Source: Acanthaster planci
Taxonomy: Eukaryota > Echinodermata > Asteroidea > Valvatida > Acanthasteridae
DNA length: 11,051 nucleotides
Direction of reading: 5' to 3'
Assembly (NCBI RefSeq): GCF_001949145.1
Contig: NW_019091381.1
Location: forward strand, 541,467 to 552,517
This document shows, piece by piece, positions 1 to 8,400 of the stretch; position 1 is the stretch's first letter; every line of letters begins with the position of its first letter. The notes under the pieces were generated by a model. It had not been told where the DNA came from. It was given only the letters and a program-made list of their open reading frames with translations, and made no database searches. The translations under genes and the position numbers were made by a program.

Positions 1-346
1 CTCAAAGATCTTGAGTTTAGTGAAACGGACCACTAAATCACAGCTGTCAAGACATCGTTGGTGGTTCCACAAGGTTGAAAAGTGTTTCTTAATTCTTATG
101 GTTATCACTTCAGTAATGCCATTTTATAAGTGCTGTAGTGCTTTCTCAGAGCTTGTTTGAAGAATAAAAAACCACGAGCTTTCTTTGGTGGGACTCAAAC
201 CTATGACCTGTAATTTCCTGTTCATGATATCCTGACAAGTGTAAGATTAAGGCTTCCTAGTTGATGGACAACAGATATGGGAACCCCCTTTCATTGACTG
301 TATTTGTCCATGTCTTTGATTTTCTTGTCTCGATTCTTGGTGCTAG
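1..346 (+). other. 3' part of an intron of DNase II copy 1
   Basis: This stretch ends in a T-rich tract and the acceptor ...GTGCTAG just before the exon at 347. By homology with copy 2 it is intron 4, and the upstream exon encoding GFWLVHS lies outside the window. Apart from the tRNA-like fragment at about 191-262, nothing recognisable was seen. Confidence 0.8.
191..262 (-). mobile_element. tRNA-derived SINE-like fragment in an intron of copy 1
   Basis: The complement of 191-201 reads GGTTTGAGTCC, one base from the RNA polymerase III B-box consensus. Upstream on the same strand, the complement of about 225-262 resembles the D-arm and anticodon-arm part of a tRNA (CAACTAGGAAGCC, then a TCAGG stretch). 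The distance between the two parts is too long for an intact tRNA, which suggests a decayed tRNA-derived SINE head. It is antisense to the host gene. No poly(A) tail or flanking target duplication was identified, so a chance resemblance is possible. Confidence 0.35.
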
Positions 347-1388
347 GTCAGCAGCTGATGTACAACTATCCCTGGATCTACGACTTCAACCTCCCCTCTG
401 AGCTGGTTAGCCACACCCCCAGCATCAGTCGTGTCGCTCACAAAGAACATGTGACATCTCCTCCATGGAATCGGACAGCAACTCTGACATCCAGGGCAGG
501 GCAGAGATTTATTAGTTTTGCCAAAGCCAGCAATTTTGGAAAAGGTGAGTCTGCATCAGGTATCTTCCTGAAGGACAGGGATGACATTTATACTTCTTTC
601 AAGAGTTTCATTTGTATTTAGTGTACAGTTGAGGATCTTTAAAGTAAAGCCTGCTACATGTTGGAGTACATGAACCCATGTTGGCACTTTCTAAAACATC
701 TCTGTTTTGTACTGGAACCCTTTTGCCTGTCTGGATTGTTTCTTGTACACTTTCCCACTTGTGTTATCCAGTGTGAGCCCTCATTGTGTCTATATCTAGT
801 TTTTATTTTGAACTGCATTTCTTCCGCAGATCTATATGCAGGATGGCTGGCTCCATACTTCAACAGCACCCTGTATGTTGAAACGTGGCAGAACGGTCCA
901 GGAAATATGAACAGCTCTTGTGTCAAAGGTCGAAATGTCAACAACATTAAAAACTTGAATCTGGCTGGGGGAGAAGCCTTTAAGAACTCCAAAGATCACT
1001 CTAAGTGGGCAGTGACTACCAAGTCTGGCCTGGCATGGACTTGTATTGGGGATATCAATCGCCAGGTAAGTCTACCATATCGTTACCTCCTCTATCTTCC
1101 TTTTAATTCAGTGACAGGATCTAGTGTAAAATGCTACATGAGAAGGTATCGCAGAGCTTGTACGATTGCCAAATTTTATTCTTCAACATCACAAATAGAT
1201 AGTACACACTGAGTTTATCCTACTTGCTGTTCTGTTCTCAGTGTCATCAAGAGTTTCGTGGTGGTGGCACTGTCTGTTTTCAAAACGCAGCAGTCAACAA
1301 AGTTTTCCATGATTCAGTGACTGGCATTCAGCAGTGTCCTCAACCACAGACATTTTGCTGTCTACCTAACACCCATCGTGATTTCTGA
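347..1388 (+). CDS. DNASE2: Deoxyribonuclease II, copy 1 (5'-truncated by window edge; last three exons)
   Basis: This is the 3' part of a DNase II gene, the lysosomal acid endonuclease that degrades DNA without divalent metal. Coding exons are 347-544, 830-1065 and 1242-1388, with TGA at 1386-1388. Introns 545-829 and 1066-1241 have canonical GTGAGT/GTAAGT donors and AG acceptors. The first visible exon encodes QQLMYNYPWIYD and SPPWNRT. The next encodes LYAGWLAPYF and the second catalytic HxK motif, KDHSKWAV, then WTCIGDINRQ. The last exon encodes RGGGTVC and QQC, placing the cysteines of the two C-terminal disulfides of the family. The exon containing the first HxK motif lies before base 1. 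Sequons NRT, NST and NSS suggest glycosylation. Against copy 2, identity by eye is 44/65 and 58/78 in the two matched exons, with identical exon lengths and phases. No frameshift or internal stop is seen in these exons, so the gene looks functional as far as visible. Confidence 0.93.
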
Positions 1389-1406
1389 GGACATTAAACG
1401 TCCTCA
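1386..1406 (+). other. Stem-loop overlapping the stop codon of copy 1
   Basis: TGAGGAC (1386-1392) and GTCCTCA (1400-1406) are perfect 7-bp inverted arms around a 7-base loop, ATTAAAC. The first three bases of the left arm are the TGA stop codon. At the equivalent place, copy 2 has only a weak version (GAGGAGATAAAATTTTCCT, about 10040-10058), downstream of its own earlier stop. A role in termination or mRNA stability is speculative. Confidence 0.5.
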
Positions 1407-1435
1407 CAGTCTTACACTTTTCTCAGTGTTAGAAG

Positions 1436-1730
1436 TTGACAGTTGGAGATGGGTACAGTCCTGAGATGGTTTACAGGATCAAACCCTTGTCAGGTGAATT
1501 AACACGGTTGATTACTTCTTGGAGTTTACAGTATCACAGCCTTACATAATCCATTTAATCATGACTTTAATAATACCTTGACAGTTGGAGATGGGTACAA
1601 TCCTGAGATGGTTTGCAGGATCAAACCTTGTCAGGAGAATTAATGCAGTCCATTACTTCTTGAAGTTTACTGTTAAACCTCCATGTATCACAGCCTTACA
1701 TAATCCATTTAATCATGACTTTAAAATACC
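1436..1730 (+). repeat. Tandem duplication of about 142/153 bp in the 3' UTR of copy 1
   Basis: Two head-to-tail copies abut exactly. Copy A is 1436-1577 and copy B is 1578-1730. Both begin TTGACAGTTGGAGATGGGTA and end with CATAATCCATTTAATCATG followed by ACTTTA...ATACC. Copy B has about 12 extra bases near TGTTAAACCTCC. The 3' UTR of DNase II copy 2 has a single counterpart at about 10090-10241, so the doubling happened in copy 1's lineage after the genes split. Confidence 0.85.
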
Positions 1731-1780
1731 TTCAAATTTTCCTACTCAAGGTAATTGAAATTTTGGAGCAAATGAATTTT

Positions 1781-1786
1781 AATAAA
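1781..1786 (+). terminator. Poly(A) signal AATAAA of DNase II copy 1
   Basis: AATAAA lies about 395 bases after the TGA and is followed by GT/T-rich sequence (GAGTGTAGTTTTC). The corresponding position in copy 2 (10326) also has AATAAA followed by a GT-rich stretch, with alignable flanks, so the signal is conserved between the paralogues. Confidence 0.65.
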
Positions 1787-1989
1787 TTAATGGAAATTTG
1801 AGTGTAGTTTTCGGCTATACTGTCATTTATTTTATACAGAATATTGTAATGGATTAATAATTAATAAGCACTGAAAGGAATTACTTATTGAGAGGCTTTG
1901 GTTTAACCAGAACAGGTCAGAACCTACATTTTAAACCAAATTTCATTCGAAAGAAACTATATAGGGAATCTGACTAGGTGCTTGTAAAT

Positions 1990-2054
1990 GATTATAAAGA
2001 TGATAAAAGAAATTGACTGGAGCTTCAGTCAATTTCTTGTTCATCTTTATAATC
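1990..2054. repeat. Long near-perfect hairpin (28/29-bp arms, 8-base loop)
   Basis: The left arm 1990-2018 (GATTATAAAGATGA...AGAAATTGACT) pairs with 2027-2054. The only mismatch is a 4-versus-3-base internal bulge, and the loop is GGAGCTTC. It lies about 200 bases past the poly(A) signal of copy 1 and has no visible counterpart behind copy 2. It could be a fold-back element remnant or a small-RNA precursor; the sequence alone does not decide. Confidence 0.75.
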
Positions 2055-2172
2055 AAATTTTATTCGTACATACACAGTTATTGTCATATGGAGTATTATT
2101 GTACTCCAAGTCTGTATTTGTCATAAAAATAATGAATGTGTTTAGTGCAATGGTGAGAATAGTTTCAGTTGC

Positions 2173-2341
2173 TTAACCCTAACAGTCCTCAGTCCTCCAA
2201 CAGGTGAAGGATTGAGGAGGGTTAGGGTTAACCCTAACAGTCCTCAGTCCTCCAACAGGTGAAGGATTGAGGAGGGTTAGGGTTAACCCTAACAGTCCTC
2301 AGTCCTCCAACAGGTGAAGGATTGAGGAGTGTTAGGGTTAA
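2173..2341. repeat. Three tandem 55-bp palindromic units bounded by TTAA with telomere-like ends
   Basis: The period is exactly 55 bases: TTAA at 2173, 2228, 2283 and 2338 separates three 51-bp bodies. Each body begins CCCTAACAGTCCTCAGTCC and ends with a near inverse, GGATTGAGGAGGGTTAGGG, so each unit folds into a stem of about 23 bp. Units 1 and 2 are identical, and unit 3 has one G-to-T change near its right end. At each junction the 18-bp perfect palindrome GTTAGGGTTAACCCTAAC forms (2221-2238, 2276-2293). TTAA boundaries and C-rich inverted ends resemble piggyBac-type MITEs, although the element is very small (inference). Confidence 0.9.
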
Positions 2342-3300
2342 AGAAACTATTTTCCATTACACAAAGTAATTTACACAAAGTATATGTAACAACATCTGAA
2401 TAAATTCTGTTTTTATATTAGCTTGCCATAAAAGAACAACGTGATAATTCCATATTCCAAGATTAAAATGTCTGTTTGTACGAAAAGTCACCAATGCACC
2501 TTCCATGCTTACATGTTGTACAGCATTCTTTGCTTTGCTTGAAGAGCCACCGCTGTTTCTGCTGTGCAGATACATGTTAATAAGGCTCTAAATTGGGTAT
2601 GTCATTATTTAACTGTCACACCGTTCGATATAAAAGTCAGTGGCACATGATTGACAGATGACCCATCAATCAAATGACAGAATTTATTCAGATGTGGCAG
2701 TAAGCCTTTTCATGGTCTGTTTAAATGTTGGTCTCAACCCTAACGCATCACTTCAGAATGTACAATGATATGATGTGTTTACTTTTAAAAGCTACCAAAG
2801 ACTTTAATGCGATTTTGGAAGTTTTAAAGCAGTTAAATTATCATTTTACCCAAACAAAACATTTTAAAATGTTAATTTATTTAAGTTCCACGTACAATTT
2901 GCTCATCATAAACTTTGTACATTTTTTGTGCATTATAAAGCAACTGCTGCATTACTTTTTTCACCTTTTAAATTGCTATTCTTAACATTGCACCAAAAGG
3001 TAACAGTTTGTTTTTAAGAAATGAAATATTTTACACAGAATAGTAGATGTTGTTGAGAGTCAATTTCTACCCAAGAACATTCTGGTGTTTTAGAAGCAGC
3101 ATATGAACCTACAGACACAAGCAAAGTGACTGAATCCATTGTCATTTACGCTTATTACTTCTTTATCGTGCCAAATTGTACCATTTACAACATTTTTGAA
3201 TAATATTTTAGAATATTTCTATCCCTTGAGTACTATAAAATATTTTGCCTTCCATAGTGCGTTACTATTTTGTATCATTTCTGTACTCGAGTAATAAAAT
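2342..3300. other. Distal 3' flank of copy 1, no gene recognised
   Basis: AT-rich sequence. From about 2700 it aligns in patches with the flank of copy 2: ACCAAAGACTTTAATGCGAT near 2795 against ACCAAAGATATTAATGCAAT near 10640, and TGACTGAATCCATTGTCA near 3127 against the same string near 10933. Bases 2357-2575 have an open frame on the minus strand of about 72 codons with no recognised similarity. An in-frame donor-like GTAAGC lies within it (complement of about 2508-2513). Confidence 0.6.
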
Positions 3301-4740
3301 TGTACTCGGCCAACTTGAAAACTGGTTATGACTCCCATCTTCACAAGTGATGAAGAATGGGCATGTTGACTGGAACGTTTTAAACATTGTACTGCTGAGT
3401 CAATTCCGATAATTCACTATTTTAATATTCGACCTTCAATTTGATTGAATATCTGAATATAATCGCACCAAGCGGCAGATTCTTGATAAACAGACCGTAT
3501 ACAAAATCAGTTGCAATAACACACACAGTTGTACATTATGATCAATATAATAGCTTCTCACATCTAGGAAAATTTCCAGCCACGATTTTGCAAGATTTAG
3601 GAGATGAACAATACTTTTTGCCCCATTGTAAATTTCTGTTTAATAATTTACTTTTTGAAGCATTGTAAGATTTCTGTCACTTTTCATTTGAATCTGCTCG
3701 AAACAAGCCTTCATATGTAATTTTTCTCATTTGAAAATAAAAGAAAATTTTCCCTTTTCATGAATTTTGCATTCGAATATCCAAACTCGAAAAATAATAT
3801 TCCAATATTTGATCAAAGATCAAATATTCAGAGATTTGACACAGCCCTACAACGTTGTTCACTTTGTTGCATTTATCTCTCAAAGGGTTTGTTCTGCTGT
3901 GTAATGTAGAGGACTTGTAATCAATAATGAAGTCTGAAAAAACCCATCTCACAGCATTAGGTCCTCACAGTGTGCTACTGAGGACAATCAAGTATAAACT
4001 GTGTATCAGTGCCTTTAGCTAATGCTTTGGCCAACACAGCAGAGACATTGTAAGGTTATCAAATTGATTTCTCTGCTATATCTTTCTCATTTGGAATCTC
4101 ATTTCAATTTAAGAATTGTCAGGAAGCTGGTTGGTTCATATCACTTTTCAGGAACTCTGTGTATTAATATTTTTGAGTTTAACCAGGAAGCAGTAGTGGT
4201 GAGCAGTGTTTATGGCATTCAGGGTTATGTGCATTGATTATCTGGTGCATATGAGGAAGAACGTTCTATAATTTGATGAATGTGGCTGCACTCATAAACG
4301 CGGAAAGTAAAACTTGGCAATGTTTCTGTTTCCGGGGAGAGTTACTTTTGTTTTGTTTCTGGTGTTGAATCACTCAGCTGAGCACATAAAGGACAAAGTG
4401 TATGGTTCAGGAAAACATCCAACTATCATGAGCGTCCAGTAGACATGGACTCCCAACATCTTTAGCAAGCTGGAAATAGTCCCTTCTTATAAAAATATTT
4501 GACATCTGGATTACTTTTAGCATTGTCCTTTACCTGTGAAAGAAAAGTGGGGTTGAACAGCACTATACATTTATTTGTGTTGAATTTAGTCCTGCATTTC
4601 CCTGAAAATTTACTGCAACTTCCCTGTACTCAGTGACCAAAAACAAAACAAGCACTCGGTGTTTGTTTACACCTTTAACCGTGGCACTCACTGGTAATTT
4701 TTTGGGGTTTCAGTTTTACCCATATATCCATTTGCCTCAT
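3301..4740. other. Intergenic AT-rich sequence with decayed repeat material
   Basis: No gene was found. Bases 3804-3828 are a perfect inverted repeat, AATATTTGATC-AAA-GATCAAATATT. It lies just before GACACAGCCCTAC at about 3839-3850, whose complement GTAGGGCTGTGTC resembles the terminus of hAT-type non-autonomous elements. GTCCTCA...TGAGGAC (3961-3985) is a 7-bp inverted repeat. Short open frames here have no recognisable product. Confidence 0.5.
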
Positions 4741-4745
4741 TTTCC

Positions 4746-4753
4746 TATAAATA
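4746..4753 (+). promoter_or_regulatory. Possible TATA box upstream of DNase II copy 2
   Basis: TATAAATA followed by GAAGG is a good match to the metazoan TATA consensus. It lies 722 bases before the ATG of copy 2. A transcript starting about 30 bases downstream would need a 5' UTR intron. Donor-like GTAAAG (4819) or GTAAGA (4877) and acceptor-like TTGGTCACAG (ending 5468, six bases before the ATG) could provide one. In AT-rich DNA this match may be chance. Confidence 0.2.
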
Positions 4754-5474
4754 GAAGGAGGAATCAGAACATATTCTGGCTCTTGGTTGATCAAGTTCAG
4801 AACCATCTTGGAGTTTGGTAAAGGTTTGAATTACAATACAGATAGAACAACGGCCAGGAAGTGGAAAGCTGACAAAGTAAGAGTTGACCTGTTAACTTAC
4901 AGATGTTTGTCTTTTAAATTGAGAGCAGAATGGTAAATATCTGAGGTATTTTACTCCAGTCAGGCTATGCTGAGAGTGAATTTGGCTGGAATTATCCTTT
5001 TTCCAAGGTTTAGTTACAGTATTTTTGGAAGGAGCATTTAGTCTGTTTAGCATTCTTCATTCTTTTGAAATTTGAATGTGTCATGGAAAGCTCTACTTCC
5101 TATTTTCTTGATTTGTAAGTCATAACGTAAATGACTGTTAGAATGATGGCTTCTGTTGGGCATTTCTGAAAGAGATGAGAGGATCTTCAACAAATGAAAG
5201 TACAGTGTTCCTCAAAGTTTGACTTGTTTAGGGATTTGACAAAAGCTTTAAAGTCTAACCCTGTGAGTGTGATGTAGAATCTGGTTCTGAAATTTAGTTC
5301 CAGTTCTTTTAGAACCTCATACGCATACTCAGAATAAGCTACATCCTTGCACGGTGTTACCGCAAACATCTTGAACTTGCTACCTTCACCGTAAAAAGCT
5401 TCAAAGCTCAAACTGAAATTGTTATTCAAACAAACAACACGGATTGAATTTCTTGAATTTGGTCACAGGTGTTT
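4754..5474. other. 5' flank of DNase II copy 2
   Basis: AT-rich and without a recognisable gene. A minus-strand open frame of 80 codons (5187-5429) has a plausible amino-acid composition, but no family was recognised and it is not part of either DNase gene. The sequence just before the ATG (TTTGGTCACAG, then GTGTTT) could be a splice acceptor for a non-coding first exon. No TFEB-type CACGTG site, common in lysosomal promoters, was seen here. Confidence 0.5.
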
Positions 5475-8400
5475 ATGATGCACAGCAGTGTGATGGTGTT
5501 CATTTTATTGGCTGTGACTGTCTTCACTACCATATTGGTGGGAACCAGTGAGGCAGAGGTGACGTGTTTGGATGCAAATGGGAAACCGGTTGATTGGTAA
5601 GTCTCTTCAAACAACGAAAGAGAAGTTGGCGATTTTTTTTTTTTTAGCATTTGAATTTTCTCAACATTCTCAAGCTTTGATGTCAGCACCTTGCCGCTGT
5701 CTTCCCACTTTCTTCTCCATTTTTTCCAGCTCTTCTATTCTTGATCTCTTTTATATTGCCTGGCAGTATCATGGACATATCTGAAACAAAGCATGAATGA
5801 CAACAGTTGTCTTCGTTTGTGCTATCCTTTATTCAGCATATGCAAATAGTCTTGTTCTTGTTATTCTAACTCAGGTTCATTGTGTACAAGCTTCCTCGAG
5901 ATTCTCAGGGTCAGACATCACAGGTTAGAGAGGGCTACGCTCAGATGTACATGGATGTCAATAATCCAATCTTGAAACTTTCTGATGTCTGGCTCAATGC
6001 TACTGACCAAGCCATCGCATACACATTACAACAAATCTACCAGAACTATGGAAGTCAGGTAGGAATTTTTTTTGTTGACTAATGAAATGCACTCATTGGT
6101 TTACCAGACCTTAGTTTCATGTTGTCTTGTGCCAGTTAGAAATTGCTCCTTTGTTTTCACCTTTGTTGGTGACTATTCTGAAAAAAAGGAACATTATGCA
6201 AGAATAATTATAACTTCCTCATTGCATATGGATTCCTCAGGCATGAATATGCTACAAGTTGGTACACATTCAACTGTAAATTAGCCTTATACACTATGCA
6301 CCTGTTGGTGAAGTGTAGGGGTCGCCCAGTTAGACCTTGCAGTGATTTCTGCAGGTCTTAGAGTCTATCACCAGTAACATGTGCTTTACTTTGTAGGCTT
6401 GGTCTTCAGGTCAGTGCTTCAAAAAGAGAGAGAATACAGAAAAAATTATCTTCTTACTTCTTCTGTGCCATGAGTACTCAATAAAGTTTCTTCATCTTGA
6501 GTTTCTCTGAAGTTTACCTTATCAATTTGCCACAAATAGCACTCGGGAACATGTATCATAAGCTGCTCACATCCAGACATCATTTCAGATAAAGTCATCA
6601 TCAGAAAAATTGTTTGAAGTAAATTAACTCATTAGTAATGCAAATGAAAGTTACAAATGTATGTGGAAAAATCACTGCACAGGACACTTTACAAAGTTTT
6701 CTTTACTGAGTATTGTTAGGGCAGGAGTTATAAAATAAATCAGTATTTTATGTGAATTCAAGTGCAGAGTTGTTTTTCCCAAAAAAATCAAAATAAGCAG
6801 GTCAAATTACTTTTTCATGAAGATATGTGAAACCTTGTGATCTTGGACTGCCAAGTACTCTTAGCTTTTTTTTTTATTGTGTTCTTTGCAATTTTTTCTC
6901 TAGAAATTGGCTTATTTGATGTACAATGACCAACCCCCTGATGAAGTTCCAAAATGGAGATGTGGACATTCAAAGGGTAGAGAGTCCTTTTTTATTTGTT
7001 TGTGTATGTGTTTTTCCCTTTTTTGGGGAGGGGGCGTTGATATTCTAGCAAACGTTATTCAGGGAATAAAAGATTACTTGTGTGAATTTCTCTACGTGTG
7101 TTGACTTTTTAACTATCTTTGGAATTTTTTCTCCATGTTATGTAGAGTTCCTGTGTATGTTTTTCTATGATGACTAAAGTCTGTATTTTTTTCTCAGAAG
7201 GTTATTATACATGCTATTGGTCAGAATTGTAAAACTGTGCTTTGGGCAAATGCAGGAGATTTTCAGGCACTCGTAAAGAGGAAGGTCAGATCTTTATTGA
7301 ATTGATTGTGAGAAAATATTACAAAGCATCCATTTTACCTATGCGACAAAGGAAATCCCTAGGAACATTTGAGCTATCAATGTGTTTTTATTTTTTCATG
7401 ACATGATTGTGAAACAATCTTTATTCGTATACTCGGGTCTGTTTGTATACTTCTGCCCACTTTTTTGTACTGTACATGTGTTTTCATGTCCCTAGTTCAG
7501 TGACTCTCTCAACACAGCTGTTTGCCTTCCAACCCTACAGGTGACCTTGCCTTTGATGGTACCAGTGGTTTTTGGCTGGTTCACAGCATACCTAAATTTC
7601 CTCTTCCTTCATCGGAGTACTACAACTGGCCAAGCAATGCTAGACGTTTCGGCCAGCAACTCCTATGTGTTACTTTCCGTTACAATCAGTTTGAAAAAGT
7701 TGGTAATTACATGTACATAGATGTAGGTGGAGGGGCTATTTACAAGGGAGGGGGCCATCAAAGAGAACACCCTGTGTAGACCTTACAGTGTTGAAGTAGT
7801 CTTTGAAGATAAGGGTTTTGTTCCTCACTAAAGACATAAAAACGGGCTTTTGTGAATTCACTCTAAGATCATTGGTAAAATTAATGCATAAGGTCTGTTT
7901 CGCCCGTATGACCATTATGCCATTGCAGTGGCTGAGTGTTAAAGCTGTTAGTACTGTTCAGTTGATAAGCAGGTGTATCCATTCTCCTTCCCTCTCTGTG
8001 GTCTGTACATGTCCTCTTTCTTTTACATCAAACTTGTTGAGGTGGGACGGTGTTCTTTGTGTCCTTGATGCTAGGTCAGCAGTTAAAGTATAACAACCCC
8101 TGGGTCTATGACGCCAACCTCCCTTCTGGCCTTGTGAACCACACCCCTAGCATCAGGGATGTGGTCAACAAACAGCACATAACATCCCCTCCGTGGAATC
8201 GCGCTTTGGATCTGACGTCAAAGGCTGGGAGAAAATTTGTCAGCTTTGCCAAAGCTGGTAAATTTGGGAAAGGTAGGTTTGGGTAGAAGGGACACAAGTG
8301 AATTCGTTACCACCCTCAACAAATACCAGAATGACATGTGGGCCATTCCATGCAAAAGTGGAAATTAAAACTTTTACCAACCTTGTTATCATTTGTATTA

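Noticed and set aside
191-262. Functional tRNA gene
   Set aside because: The distance between the tRNA-like halves is too long, and there is no complete acceptor stem.
654-992. 112-codon minus-strand open frame
   Set aside because: It is antisense to the 830-1065 exon and its upstream intron, with no recognisable product.
658-1212. 184-codon plus-strand open frame
   Set aside because: It contains the true copy 1 exon 830-1065 in frame, but its ends run into the flanking introns. Splice sites and the match with copy 2 define the exon.
2173-2341. CRISPR-like array
   Set aside because: The units are contiguous with no unique spacers, and the genes around them are clearly eukaryotic.
2173-2341. 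Interstitial telomere repeat
   Set aside because: TTAGGG occurs only once per unit end, in head-to-head pairs, not as a head-to-tail tandem run.
2357-2575. 72-codon minus-strand open frame with an internal donor-like GTAAGC
   Set aside because: The composition is mildly protein-like, but there is no recognised family and no matching acceptor or further exon.
5187-5429. 80-codon minus-strand open frame upstream of copy 2
   Set aside because: No family resemblance, splice context or promoter seen. Frames of this length are expected by chance in 11 kb.
5633-5647. T13 followed by AG as an alternative acceptor in intron 1
   Set aside because: It is only about 50 bases from the donor, and joining there gives a stop within three codons. 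The acceptor at 5874 restores the conserved VDWF.VYK signature.
8106-8297. Minus-strand open frame opposite exon 5 of copy 2
   Set aside because: It is the antisense shadow of a well-supported coding exon, with no independent support.
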